A stretch of 64,000 nt of DNA, taken from contig NZ_JAWHTC010000003.1 in the NCBI RefSeq assembly GCF_032586155.1, positions 248,001 to 312,000 of the forward strand, written 5' to 3'. Origin of the DNA: JAWHTC01 sp032586155. GTDB lineage: Bacteria; Pseudomonadota; Alphaproteobacteria; Rhodobacterales; Rhodobacteraceae. The translations under genes were made by a program, and so were the position numbers. The notes beneath the pieces are model-generated. The model saw nothing but the letters and a program-made list of their open reading frames with translations. It was not told the DNA's origin and ran no database searches. Below are positions 40,317-49,462 of the stretch, piece after piece (the first letter of the stretch is position 1; each line of letters starts with the position of its first letter).

Positions 40317-41120
40317 ATGGAATCGGCGTTGGATTATCATGCCGCGGCAGCGGCGCTGGACTGGCTGGTCGAGCTCGGGGCGGATGAGGCGATCGGTGAA
40401 GCACCGGTCGACCGCTATGACTTGCCGCAATCGGCACCCAAAGCAAAACAGCCTGCCGCCACGCCGCAAGCGGTGGCTCAGGAACAGGTCGCCCAGAGGG
40501 TGCGCGCGGCGGATGTGCCAGCGGTCGATACCGTGGGCGAGGCCCGGCACCTGGCCGAGGCGGCACAGGACCTCGATGCGCTGAAGGCGGCGATGGCCAG
40601 CTATGAGCATTGCGAGTTGAAACGCGGCGCGCGGCAGCTGGTGTTTGCCGATGGCATTGCCGGTGCGAAGCTGATGATCGTCGGCGAGGCCCCGGGCCGC
40701 GACGAAGACCGCGAAGGGAAGCCGTTTGTCGGCCGGGCCGGGCAGTTGCTGGACCGGATGCTGTTGGCGATCGGCATGGGCCGTGCCAAAGCGGAGGCCC
40801 CGGTTTACATCACCAACGTCATGCCGTGGCGTCCGCCGCAGAACCGCGATCCCAAACCGGAAGAGATTGCCATGATGCTGCCATTCCTCGAACGCCACGT
40901 AGCGCTGGCCAATCCGGACATCGTGGTCCTGATGGGCAATATCAGCTGCCAGGCGGTGTTGGGTCGTCGAGGGATCACCCGGTTGCGCGGAAATTGGGTT
41001 GAGGCATTTGGCCGCCCCGCTTTACCTATGTTTCATCCGGCCTATCTACTAAGAACCCCAAGCGCCAAGCGTGAAACTTGGGCTGATTTGCTGAGCGTGA
41101 AGGCCAGATTGGGAACGTGA
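40317..41120 (+). CDS. Family 4-like uracil-DNA glycosylase without iron-sulfur cysteines
   Basis: A 267-residue base-excision repair enzyme that removes uracil from DNA. Motif 1 is GEAPGRDEDREGKPFVGRAG (residues 126-145) and motif 2 is HPAYLLR near the C-terminus, as in family 4. The four Fe-S cysteines of that family are not all there: EHCELKRG has only one of the CxxC pair, NVMPWRPP replaces the usual Lys-Cys, and EIAMMLPF lacks the next Cys. About 90 residues of Ala/Gln/Val-rich sequence precede the domain. GGAG lies four bases before the ATG. Upstream of a secreted-protein gene three bases away. Confidence 0.85.
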   Translation: MESALDYHAAAAALDWLVELGADEAIGEAPVDRYDLPQSAPKAKQPAATPQAVAQEQVAQRVRAADVPAVDTVGEARHLAEAAQDLDALKAAMASYEHCELKRGARQLVFADGIAGAKLMIVGEAPGRDEDREGKPFVGRAGQLLDRMLLAIGMGRAKAEAPVYITNVMPWRPPQNRDPKPEEIAMMLPFLERHVALANPDIVVLMGNISCQAVLGRRGITRLRGNWVEAFGRPALPMFHPAYLLRTPSAKRETWADLLSVKARLGT

Positions 41121-41123
41121 CGG

Positions 41124-41582
41124 ATGAAAAACCGGGCGATACTGGGGATGTTGACTTCCTTGCTATGCGGGCCTGCGATGGCCGGCGGCGTTGTGACAGA
41201 AGCACCAGCGGCTGAGATTCCAGCGATTTTGCCGGCGGAAACGGTTATATCCGGTTGGAATCCGGTCTTTGGCGAACCCACGCTGACAGGGTCGGCGCTT
41301 CGTTCGGTCAGCTATCGCGCCTTCGGCACACTAGGGCTGAACCCTGATCATCTGGGCCCGGCCGGCTGCGGCTACCACGCCATGCTCGATATCGTCGGAT
41401 TCGTCGGCGATGCGACAGGGGCGGGGCGTGCGGTACGATCTGGATTGACGATGTGGAACGGGGCAATGGATATTCGGACACAGTTCTGTCCGATGACGAA
41501 TTTCCTGAGCCAGACAACAGGCAGCTGGACAGATGGGTTTGGGCTGTTGCATCCCGAGCCTTGTGAGGAGGACGGCGCTTGA
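41124..41582 (+). CDS. Small secreted protein, unknown function
   Basis: A 152-residue protein with a Sec signal peptide (KNRAILGMLTSLLCGPAMAG, cleavage expected after AMA). The mature part has AILPAETVISGWNPVFGEPT, and three cysteines, two of which (GPAGCGYH and TQFCPM) might form a disulfide. It is likely periplasmic. The ATG is three bases after the glycosylase stop. No family recognised. Confidence 0.7.
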   Translation: MKNRAILGMLTSLLCGPAMAGGVVTEAPAAEIPAILPAETVISGWNPVFGEPTLTGSALRSVSYRAFGTLGLNPDHLGPAGCGYHAMLDIVGFVGDATGAGRAVRSGLTMWNGAMDIRTQFCPMTNFLSQTTGSWTDGFGLLHPEPCEEDGA

Positions 41583-41627
41583 TCGGCCGCTGTGTGGCCC
41601 GGTGCGGTGTCAAAGCTTGAGGAAAAA

Positions 41628-42224
41628 ATGAAACTTCTCGCCTTCTCCGACCTGCATGCCAGCGGGAAACAAGCCGCGTCTCTCGTAGAGGCTGCGCAAA
41701 ATGCGGATTTGGTGATTGGTGCCGGGGATTTCTGCAATGCACGCAGGGGGTTGGATGAGGCGCTTGCGCTGTTGGACGGCATCCGTGCGCCCATGGTTTT
41801 GGTGCCGGGCAATGCCGAGAGTGCAGAGGAACTGCGTGCGGCAGCGGGCAATAGGGCGAATGTGCTGCACGGCGACGGGATCGAATTCGAAGGTCGGTTA
41901 CTACTGTTCGGCCTGGGTTATGGTGTTCCGCTCACACCATTTGGCGATTGGTCCTGTGATCTGACCGAGGAACAGGCCGAAACCATGTTGGCCGATTGCA
42001 AGGCGGCCGACATCCTGATCACCCATTCGCCACCCAAGGGCGTGGTGGATCAGACATCGCAGGGGATTTCGGTGGGATCAACCGCGATCAGGGCGGCGAT
42101 AGAGCGCATCAAACCGGGGCTGGTGCTTTGCGGCCATATCCACGACAGTTGGCAGCAGCAAGGGCGAATTGGTGAAACGCGCGTCGTCAACCTTGGCCCC
42201 TTTGCCAACTGGTTTGAATTGTGA
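41628..42224 (+). CDS. Metallophosphoesterase
   Basis: A 198-residue calcineurin-like phosphoesterase. The metal motifs are in order: FSDLHASG, GAGDFCN, VPGNAES (in place of GNHD), THSPPKG and CGHIHDSW. The altered third motif suggests a YfcE-like or Rv0805-like small phosphodiesterase; the substrate is unknown. GAGGAAAAA before the ATG at 41628 is a strong ribosome-binding site and excludes the longer frame. Confidence 0.9.
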   Translation: MKLLAFSDLHASGKQAASLVEAAQNADLVIGAGDFCNARRGLDEALALLDGIRAPMVLVPGNAESAEELRAAAGNRANVLHGDGIEFEGRLLLFGLGYGVPLTPFGDWSCDLTEEQAETMLADCKAADILITHSPPKGVVDQTSQGISVGSTAIRAAIERIKPGLVLCGHIHDSWQQQGRIGETRVVNLGPFANWFEL

Positions 42225-42231
42225 GGCAACC

Positions 42232-42774
42232 ATGAGCAAGATCGGCGAAAACAACGACTTCATACCAGTCCGCATCGCGGTGTTGACCGTGTCGGACACG
42301 CGGCAGTTGGAAGAGGACCGCTCGGGTGATACGCTCGTCAAACGGATTGAGGGTGCGGGGCATATCCTGGCCGATCGCAAGATCATCCGCGACGAGCGTG
42401 AGCAGATTGCCGAGCAGCTGCGCGCCTGGATCGCCGACGACGGTATCGATGTGGTGATTTCGACCGGGGGCACCGGCCTGACCGGGCGAGATGTGACTGT
42501 CGAGGCGCATCGCGATGTCTACGAAAAGGAAATCGAGGCGTTCGGCACCGTGTTCACCATCGTATCGATGAAGAAGATCGGCACCAGCGCGGTCCAGAGC
42601 CGGGCCACGGGCGGGGTTGCCGGCGGCACTTACCTCTTTGCGTTGCCGGGCAGTACCGGAGCCTGCAAGGATGCTTGGGACGAGATTCTGGTGCACCAGC
42701 TGGATTACCGCCATCCGCCCTGCAATTTTGTTGAGATCATGCCACGGCTGGATGAACATCTGAGACGCAAGTGA
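42232..42774 (+). CDS. moaB: Molybdenum cofactor biosynthesis protein B
   Basis: A 180-residue MoaB/MogA-type protein that adenylates molybdopterin in the step before molybdate insertion. The nucleotide loop STGGTGLTGRDVT (residues 82-94) and AGGTYLFALPGSTGACKDAW are the family signature. GAGGC precedes the ATG at 42232. It sits seven bases after the phosphoesterase stop and overlaps the NUDIX gene. moaD and moaE lie elsewhere in the window. Confidence 0.92.
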   Translation: MSKIGENNDFIPVRIAVLTVSDTRQLEEDRSGDTLVKRIEGAGHILADRKIIRDEREQIAEQLRAWIADDGIDVVISTGGTGLTGRDVTVEAHRDVYEKEIEAFGTVFTIVSMKKIGTSAVQSRATGGVAGGTYLFALPGSTGACKDAWDEILVHQLDYRHPPCNFVEIMPRLDEHLRRK

Positions 42775-43211
42775 GTGGGTTCCGCGACATTGGCGTAGTG
42801 CCGGAGACAGTGATCTGGCGCGGGGCCGGAATGCTGGCCCATGACGAACAGGGCCGGGTTCTGATGCATTTACGCGATGACCTGCCCGGGGTGGCGGCAC
42901 CGGGGCTGTGGAGTTGTTTCGGCGGCGAGGTCGAGCCAGGCGAGACACTGGAGCAGGCGGCAAAGCGCGAGTTTCTCGAGGAAACCGGGGTGGACGTGTC
43001 GGGGGATGTGATCCGCCCGCTCTGCCGATTTGCAACGATTGCACATGGCGGCGGTGTACTGCATGTGTTCCAGTTGGAAAGGCCGGTGGCCGCCCAGGAC
43101 ATTCGATTGGGTGAAGGGGCTGGTTTTGCGTTTTTGAACCGCGATCAGCTGGCGCGTTTCCCCCTGATCGCCAATTTGCGGCAGGCGTTCAGTGATCTTG
43201 GTTTCATATAA
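42771..43211 (+). CDS. NUDIX hydrolase
   Basis: A 146-residue pyrophosphohydrolase. The Nudix box is complete: GEVEPGETLEQAAKREFLEE followed by TGV, with the usual GxxxxxExxxxxxxREUxEExGU spacing, around residues 51-73. The substrate cannot be read. The start is a GTG that overlaps the moaB stop (GTGA), which couples the two genes. Confidence 0.9.
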   Translation: MSGFRDIGVVPETVIWRGAGMLAHDEQGRVLMHLRDDLPGVAAPGLWSCFGGEVEPGETLEQAAKREFLEETGVDVSGDVIRPLCRFATIAHGGGVLHVFQLERPVAAQDIRLGEGAGFAFLNRDQLARFPLIANLRQAFSDLGFI

Positions 43212-43214
43212 CCA

Positions 43215-43230
43215 AATTTCGCCGGAAATT
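43215..43230. promoter_or_regulatory. Inverted repeat before the RND efflux genes
   Basis: AATTTC-gccg-GAAATT is a perfect 6-bp inverted repeat directly after the NUDIX stop codon and about 100 bases before the adaptor gene. It could be an operator or a weak terminator; there is no T-run. Confidence 0.35.
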
Positions 43231-43328
43231 CGCCGTGCTCACGTAACAGTGTTGTGGCTTGGCTTATCTGGTGGGTGCGTTAGACTTATCCACTGATAAA
43301 TCACGGGTGTGCAACAAAGGGCCCATTG

Positions 43329-44792
43329 ATGCGTTTTCTTCGTCAGAGCCTGACCGGGCTTTTCCTTCTCTCGCTTACGCTGGGCGTGCTGTTTTACGCG
43401 GCCGTCATGCTGCGCGACGCGGTGCAGGAGCGGATGGCACGCGACGCTCGCCCGACCCAGGCGCGCGAACGGATGTTCGCGGTCAACGTGGTACGGGCCG
43501 AAGTCGGGCAGGAGGCCCCGGTTCTGACCGCCTATGGGGAGGTGCAAAGCCGCCGGACGCTGGATTTGCGCGCCGCTGTGGCTGGTAAAGTCATTGAACT
43601 GGCAGAGAATTTTGTCGAAGGCGGACAAGTCGAACAAGGTCAGTTCTTGCTGCGAATCGATCCGGCGGATGCCGAGGCGGCGCTGGCGCGCGTGGCAAGT
43701 GACCTGCAGGATGCAGAGGATGAGGCGCGCGATGCCGACCGTTCGCTGATCCTGGCAAGGGACGAATTGAAGGCCGCCGAGGAGCAGTCGGATCTGCGCG
43801 AGCGTGCCTTCATGCGGCAGAAAGATTTACGCGCCCGGGGGGTTGGTACCGACGCGCAGGTGGAAACCGCTGAACTGGCGGCAAGTGCGGCACGCGCCAC
43901 TGTGCTGGCGCGCCGGCAGGCACTGGCCCAGGCCGAGGCGCGGGTCGACAAGGCGGCGACAAGGCTCACCCGGGGGCAGATTGCCCGAGATGATGCTGCA
44001 CGAACGCTGGCCGAAACTGAGCTCAAAGCCGGGTTCTCGGGCACGTTGAGCGGTGTGAGTGTGGTTGAGGGGCGGCTGTTGAGCGCGAACGAACGGGTGG
44101 CGCAACTGATCGACAATTTGGCGCTCGAGGTGGCGTTCCGCCTGTCGACGCGGGGCTACGCCCGGCTGTTGGATGTTGACGGAAAGCTGACCCAGGCGCC
44201 GATCCGGGTGCGCCTGGATGTGTTCGGCGTGGCGCTTGAAGCTACAGGTCAGATCAGTCGCGACAGTGCCGCCGTGGGCGAGGGGCAGACCGGACGCTTG
44301 GTCTTTGCGCGGATCGACAGCGCACGTGGGTTGAAGCCTGGGGATTTTGTCACCGTCGAGATTGACGAGGCACCACTCAACGGTGTTGTGCGCCTGCCTG
44401 CCGGGGCGTTGGGGCCGGATGGCACGGTTCTGGTGTTGGGCCCGGAGGACCGGCTGGAGCTGATCGAGGTCGAACTGCTGCGGAGGCAAGGCGACGACGT
44501 TATCGTGCGTGGCCACAGGCTTGATGGCCGCGAGGTGGTGGCCGCGCGCTCGCCGCTTCTGGGAGAAGGAATCAAGGTCAAGCCGCTGCGGGTTGGGCCA
44601 GAGGGGGCCGAGGCCCCGAAAGAACCCGAATTGCTGGAATTGAGCGATGAACGCCGGGCCAAGCTGGTGGCCTTTGTCGAGGCCAATACCCGGATGCCTG
44701 AGGAAATGCGCGACCGTATCCTTACGGCGTTGAGCCAACCCAAGGTTCCCGCCCGCATGGTTCAGCGGCTGGAAGAGCGGATTGGGGGCTGA
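43329..44792 (+). CDS. RND efflux pump periplasmic adaptor (membrane fusion protein)
   Basis: A 487-residue adaptor that links an RND pump to an outer-membrane channel. An N-terminal helix (LTGLFLLSLTLGVLFYAAVML) anchors it. The lipoyl-like half motif (EVQSRRTLDLRAAVAGKV) is at about residue 70, the long coiled-coil hairpin spans about residues 120-225, and the beta-barrel and membrane-proximal parts follow. A 60-residue alpha-helical C-terminal extension (ELSDERRAKLVAFVEA...) is unusual. A TTG three bases upstream is rejected. It is followed by the pump gene 34 bases later. Confidence 0.9.
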   Translation: MRFLRQSLTGLFLLSLTLGVLFYAAVMLRDAVQERMARDARPTQARERMFAVNVVRAEVGQEAPVLTAYGEVQSRRTLDLRAAVAGKVIELAENFVEGGQVEQGQFLLRIDPADAEAALARVASDLQDAEDEARDADRSLILARDELKAAEEQSDLRERAFMRQKDLRARGVGTDAQVETAELAASAARATVLARRQALAQAEARVDKAATRLTRGQIARDDAARTLAETELKAGFSGTLSGVSVVEGRLLSANERVAQLIDNLALEVAFRLSTRGYARLLDVDGKLTQAPIRVRLDVFGVALEATGQISRDSAAVGEGQTGRLVFARIDSARGLKPGDFVTVEIDEAPLNGVVRLPAGALGPDGTVLVLGPEDRLELIEVELLRRQGDDVIVRGHRLDGREVVAARSPLLGEGIKVKPLRVGPEGAEAPKEPELLELSDERRAKLVAFVEANTRMPEEMRDRILTALSQPKVPARMVQRLEERIGG

Positions 44793-44826
44793 TCATGTGT
44801 CCTTACCATGATCCGGAGCTGATGAA

Positions 44827-47800
44827 ATGAGGCGCGGTCTGCTGTCCTATTTCGCCCGCCATGCCACGGCTGCGAACCTTCTGTTAATGATACTTCTGGT
44901 CGCGGGCATTGCCGCGCTGCCGCGGATGCGGGCGCAGTTCTTTCCCGACGTAATCGTCGACAATGTGCGGATCAATGTCACCTGGGAAGGCGCCGGGGCC
45001 GAAGATGTGGACGCGGCCATCGTGCAGGTTCTGGAACCAGCGGCTTTGGCGGTCGAGGGTGTGGAAAGCTCGGTGGCGACTTCGACCGAAGGCAAGGTGA
45101 GGATCACGCTGAACTTCGAACCGGGCTATGACATGGCGCGCGCCGCAGATGACGTGCAGGCGGCGGTGGATGCGGTCACCACCCTGCCCGAAGAGGCCGA
45201 CGAGCCAAAGGTCAAGCGCGGAGCCTGGCATGACCGGGTAACGGATGTGGTGATCACCGGCCCGGTCGGGCCGGACCAGTTGGGGCTGTTTGCCGACGAG
45301 TTTGTGACACGGCTGTTTGCCGCCGGGGTGACACGCACCACCATTCGCGGCGTTGCCGCGCCCCGCACGGTCGTCGAGGTGCCGACCGTCAACCTGATTG
45401 CCCATGACATCACGTTTGCCCAGATCGCCAAGGCGATTGCCGAGGAGGTCGATGCCGACCCGGCAGGCGACGTGGAAGGTGCCAATGCGCGGATTCGCAC
45501 CGGGATCGAAAAGCGCAGCGCGGCGCAGATTGCGCAGGTGGTTTTAAAGGTTAACCCAGACGGATCAAAGCTGACCGTTGGGGATGTGGCACAGTTACGG
45601 GTCGAAGGTACCAACCGCAATCGCAGCTATTTTGTCGGTGAAAACCCGGCCACGTCGATCCGGGTGGACCGCTCGGTCCAGGGCGACGCGATCAAGTTGC
45701 AGCGCCAGGTCGAGGAGGTCGCCGAAGAGATGCAGGCGACCCTGCCCGAGGGGGTGAGCATCGACCTGATCCGCACCCGGGCCGAGGCGATCACCGATCG
45801 TCTCAATATCCTGCTCGACAATGGCGCGGTGGGGCTGATGCTGGTGGTGACGCTGCTCTTTCTGTTCCTCAATGCGCGCACCGCTTTCTGGGTGGCGGCG
45901 GGGATCCCGGCCTCGATGCTGGCGGCGATTGCATTGATGTATGTTTTCGGGCTGACCATAAATATGGTGTCGCTGTTCGGTCTGATCATCACGCTGGGTA
46001 TTGTCGTGGACGATGCCATCGTGGTGGGGGAACATGCCGATGCGCGTTATCGCAAGTTCGGTGAAAGCCCGGTTCAGGCGGCGGAAAATGCCGCCAACCG
46101 CATGGCGTTGCCGGTGTTTTCCGCGACCCTGACCACGATCATCGCCTTTTTCGGTCTGACCGTGATATCGGGACGATTTGGTGACCTGATCGCCGATATT
46201 CCGTTTACTGTTATCGCCGTGCTGGCTGCAAGCCTGGTTGAGTGTTTCCTGATCCTGCCCAACCATATGGCGCACTCTTTAAAACATTCAGAGAAAGAGC
46301 ATTGGTATGACCTGCCGTCGCGCCTGGTTAATCGCGGTTTTGTCTGGATGCGCGAGACCCTGTTCAGACCCTTCATCGCCGGTGTGATCTGGCTGCGCTA
46401 CCCGGTTCTGGCGGGGGCGGTTCTGTTACTCGCTACCCAAACGGCGCTGTTCGTCAGTGGTGACGTTAAATGGCGCTTCTTCAACGCGCCTGAACGCGGC
46501 AGTGTGACCACCAACTGGGCGATGGCGCCGAGCGCCACCCGTGAAGACACCCGCGCGATGATGCTGGAAGTGCAGCGCGCGGTCGAGGCGGTAGGCAAAG
46601 CCTATGAGCAGGAACATGGGCTGAATCCGGTGGCCTATGCGGTGGCCGAGGTAGGTGGCAATTCGGGCCGGCCCTTGTGGGTGGCGGGCACCAAAGATCA
46701 GGACCATCTGGGCGGGATCGCCATCGAACTGATCGATGCCGACGACCGACCCTATTCAAGTTTTGCCTTTGTGGCGCGATTGCAGGATGAGGTGCAGCGT
46801 CATCCGCTGGTCGAAACCTTCAGCGCCCGCGGCTGGCGTTCGGGTCCCGGCGGCGAGGCGCTGGACGTACAGTTCTTTGGCGCCGAGGCCGGAACCCTGA
46901 AGGCAGCGGCGCAGGCGCTTGAGGCCGCGGTTGGCCGCTACCCCGAGGTCACGGCGGTTGAGGACGATCTCGCCTATGACAAGGACGAGTTGATCCTGGA
47001 CCTGACGGCGCAGGGCCAGGCACTGGGCTTTACAATCGACAGTCTGGGCCGCGTGCTGCGCAACCGGTTGAACGGGCTTGAGGCCGCAACTTTCCCCGAC
47101 GGGCCACGCAGCGCCGAGATCCGCGTGACCCTGCCCGAGGACGAACTGACCGCAGATTTCCTCGAGCGCCAACAGATGCGTACCCCGGACGGGGTCTATG
47201 TGCCGCTGGCGGATATCGTCAGCGTCTCCAACCGCACCGGGTTCTCCACGGTGCGACGCGAAAACGGGATCCGGACCGTGACCGTGACGGGCGATATTGC
47301 TGGTGACGACCCGGACCGTGACGCCGAGATCATGGCGGCATTGGAAAACGAAATCCTGCCCGATATCGCGGCGCGCTATCAGGTCGAGTGGCAACTCTCG
47401 GGCCTGTCCGAGCAGGAGGACGACTTCCTCAATGACGCGCGGCTGGGGCTGATGCTGTGCCTGTCAGGTATTTACCTTGTGCTGGCCTGGGTGTTTTCCA
47501 GTTGGACCCGCCCGGTGGTGGTGATGGCGATCATTCCCTTTGGTCTTGTCGGCACGATCTATGGCCACCATGCCTGGGATGTGCCGCTGAGCATGTTCAC
47601 GGTTGTGGGACTCTTGGGCATGACCGGGATTATCATCAACGACTCGATCGTGCTGGTCACGACGATTGACGATTACGCCAAGGATCGCGGGCTGGTGCCG
47701 TCGATCATTGACGGCACGGCGGACCGGCTCAGGCCGGTGTTCCTGACCACGGCGACCACGGTGATCGGGCTGGCGCCGCTGCTCTATGAACGCTCGCAGC

Positions 47801-48216
47801 AGGCGCAATTCCTCAAACCCACGGTCATTACACTGGTCTACGGGCTTGGGTTCGGCGTGTTCCTGGTGCTCCTGGTGGTGCCTGCGCTGATCGCGATTCA
47901 GTCGGACGTGAAACGCCAGATCACGGCGTTTCGCCGGGCGCTGCGGGCGCGGCGCGGGGCGGGCGTTGTGCAGGGGGTCAGCCTTGCCGGTGCCGTTCTG
48001 GTGCTGGGCTGGCTAGCGGCGACGATGGGGCATTTGGCCTGGACGGGCGCACTCTGGCCCGGGGTTGCGGCGCTGTTGCCTGGGGGGGTGGCACAAAGTA
48101 ATGCGCTGTCTCTGGGGTTGGCGCTGTTTGTCGGCGGCGTGTTGGTGATCGCTCTGTTCCTGTTCATCATTGGTGGCGTACTGCGGGTCGCGTCACAGCG
48201 GCGCGCCCGGGGGTAG
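44827..48216 (+). CDS. RND family efflux permease with extra C-terminal helices
   Basis: A 1129-residue inner-membrane pump of the AcrB/MdtB superfamily. The N-terminal SYFARHATAANLLLMILLVA helix, the large periplasmic loops, and the fourth-helix proton relay LGIVVDDAIVVGEHADARY (Asp pair in helix 4) are intact. It is about 90 residues longer than typical: after the last canonical helix near residue 1025 come two extra hydrophobic helices (VLVLGWLAATMGHLAW and ALSLGLALFVGGVLVIALFL). It probably forms the pump with the adaptor upstream. No outer-membrane channel gene is adjacent. Confidence 0.92.
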   Translation: MRRGLLSYFARHATAANLLLMILLVAGIAALPRMRAQFFPDVIVDNVRINVTWEGAGAEDVDAAIVQVLEPAALAVEGVESSVATSTEGKVRITLNFEPGYDMARAADDVQAAVDAVTTLPEEADEPKVKRGAWHDRVTDVVITGPVGPDQLGLFADEFVTRLFAAGVTRTTIRGVAAPRTVVEVPTVNLIAHDITFAQIAKAIAEEVDADPAGDVEGANARIRTGIEKRSAAQIAQVVLKVNPDGSKLTVGDVAQLRVEGTNRNRSYFVGENPATSIRVDRSVQGDAIKLQRQVEEVAEEMQATLPEGVSIDLIRTRAEAITDRLNILLDNGAVGLMLVVTLLFLFLNARTAFWVAAGIPASMLAAIALMYVFGLTINMVSLFGLIITLGIVVDDAIVVGEHADARYRKFGESPVQAAENAANRMALPVFSATLTTIIAFFGLTVISGRFGDLIADIPFTVIAVLAASLVECFLILPNHMAHSLKHSEKEHWYDLPSRLVNRGFVWMRETLFRPFIAGVIWLRYPVLAGAVLLLATQTALFVSGDVKWRFFNAPERGSVTTNWAMAPSATREDTRAMMLEVQRAVEAVGKAYEQEHGLNPVAYAVAEVGGNSGRPLWVAGTKDQDHLGGIAIELIDADDRPYSSFAFVARLQDEVQRHPLVETFSARGWRSGPGGEALDVQFFGAEAGTLKAAAQALEAAVGRYPEVTAVEDDLAYDKDELILDLTAQGQALGFTIDSLGRVLRNRLNGLEAATFPDGPRSAEIRVTLPEDELTADFLERQQMRTPDGVYVPLADIVSVSNRTGFSTVRRENGIRTVTVTGDIAGDDPDRDAEIMAALENEILPDIAARYQVEWQLSGLSEQEDDFLNDARLGLMLCLSGIYLVLAWVFSSWTRPVVVMAIIPFGLVGTIYGHHAWDVPLSMFTVVGLLGMTGIIINDSIVLVTTIDDYAKDRGLVPSIIDGTADRLRPVFLTTATTVIGLAPLLYERSQQAQFLKPTVITLVYGLGFGVFLVLLVVPALIAIQSDVKRQITAFRRALRARRGAGVVQGVSLAGAVLVLGWLAATMGHLAWTGALWPGVAALLPGGVAQSNALSLGLALFVGGVLVIALFLFIIGGVLRVASQRRARG

Positions 48217-48301
48217 CATCCCGGTTATTCGGCCAAAATTGGCCCGAGCCCTCCTGTCGCACTGGACCAGCGGGGGGCGGATCGGATATGACCGGAAACC
48301 G

Positions 48302-49462
48302 ATGCGGTTGGGGGGTAGCCTGCGCGTGCGCCATCTTTTTTTCCTCTTGGGTTTCGTGGTCCTGTCGGCCTGTGCCGGTGATCCTCTGAAGGATGTGCCG
48401 CGCCTTCAGGACGTTGACGTGGTTGAGTCGACCCCTGTGGTCGAGGCCGTGGCCGCACCGCAGGAAACCGACGAAAAGGTCGGGTTCTTCCAGCGCGTAA
48501 TGCGCAAGCGCGAGATCACGTCCGATGGGCAAGAGGCCGCCGCAGAGGCCGTGAAACCCGATGGCGACGAGCTGACGGTCGAGACCAAACCGGTTGATTC
48601 GCAGGTGGACGAAGAGCCCCAGGCCGCGCCGGATGACAAGCCCAGGAAACGCGGATGGTTGTTCGGACGGAAACCCAAGCCGGAGACCCAGGCCGAGCGT
48701 GTGGCCCCGGCGGAAACTTCGGACGAAGTCGTGCCGGTTGCGACCGCCGAGACGGAAGCACCGGCGGACGCCGCGCCTGATGTGGCCGAGGTGTCGACCA
48801 GGAAACGTGGACTCTTTGGTTGGGGCGGTAAGAAGGAAGCCAAGCCGGAAACCCTGCAACGGGCATCGCTGACCCCGGATACAGCAACGGATGACGCGGT
48901 CGAGGACGCCGCGAAGACCGAGAAAGCTGCCCGGACGGGGCTTTTCTCCAAGAAGAAGGCCGCGCGCCTGACCGGACCGGATGCGCGCGAAGTTGCTGCG
49001 GGCGAAGTTTTGCCCTTCGGCGCGGTGGCGCGCGCCTGTCACGTCAAACGTGGGCAGTTGGGCCGCGAGGTTGCGAAGTATCCCGAACGAGGCGCAAAAT
49101 ACCGGGTCTATGACAGTGCGCCGGGCAATCTGGGCCTGCACACTTTCTACGTCACCGGTTTCAAGGATGGCTGCCCGCGGCAGTTTACCGCCGCGCTGGC
49201 GGTGTTTGGCAGCGCCGGCATGTACGAGGCTCTGCGCTATGGCCTGCCGGTCAAGGCGCGGTCGAAAAAGCCGACCGATCTGGCCTATGAAAAGCTCAAG
49301 TCGCGCACCTGCGGTGTGAGCAGGACCAAGCCCTGTGGCGCCAAGATCGGAAGGATGGAAAAGAACACGGTGTTCTTGAGTCTTTACAACCGCTTTGGCG
49401 GCGCATCGGGCTGGACCAACCTTTTGCTCAGCGATGGCAAAGTTCTGGCCAAGGACAGCTGA
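48302..49462 (+). CDS. Lipoprotein with basic 'GLF' repeats and C-terminal domain
   Basis: A 386-residue lipoprotein. The signal ends at a lipobox LLGFVVLSAC (residues 13-22). The middle, acidic and alanine-rich, carries four short basic repeats built on Gly-Phe or Leu-Phe: EKVGFFQRVMRKR, RKRGWLFGRKPKPE, RKRGLFGWGGKKE and ARTGLFSKKKAAR, spaced about 40-60 residues. A compact C-terminal domain (residues about 250-386) has five cysteines and reads GEVLPFGAVARACHVKRG. Function unknown; the repeats may bind an anionic partner such as membrane or peptidoglycan. Translated just after the RND pump. Confidence 0.8.
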   Translation: MRLGGSLRVRHLFFLLGFVVLSACAGDPLKDVPRLQDVDVVESTPVVEAVAAPQETDEKVGFFQRVMRKREITSDGQEAAAEAVKPDGDELTVETKPVDSQVDEEPQAAPDDKPRKRGWLFGRKPKPETQAERVAPAETSDEVVPVATAETEAPADAAPDVAEVSTRKRGLFGWGGKKEAKPETLQRASLTPDTATDDAVEDAAKTEKAARTGLFSKKKAARLTGPDAREVAAGEVLPFGAVARACHVKRGQLGREVAKYPERGAKYRVYDSAPGNLGLHTFYVTGFKDGCPRQFTAALAVFGSAGMYEALRYGLPVKARSKKPTDLAYEKLKSRTCGVSRTKPCGAKIGRMEKNTVFLSLYNRFGGASGWTNLLLSDGKVLAKDS

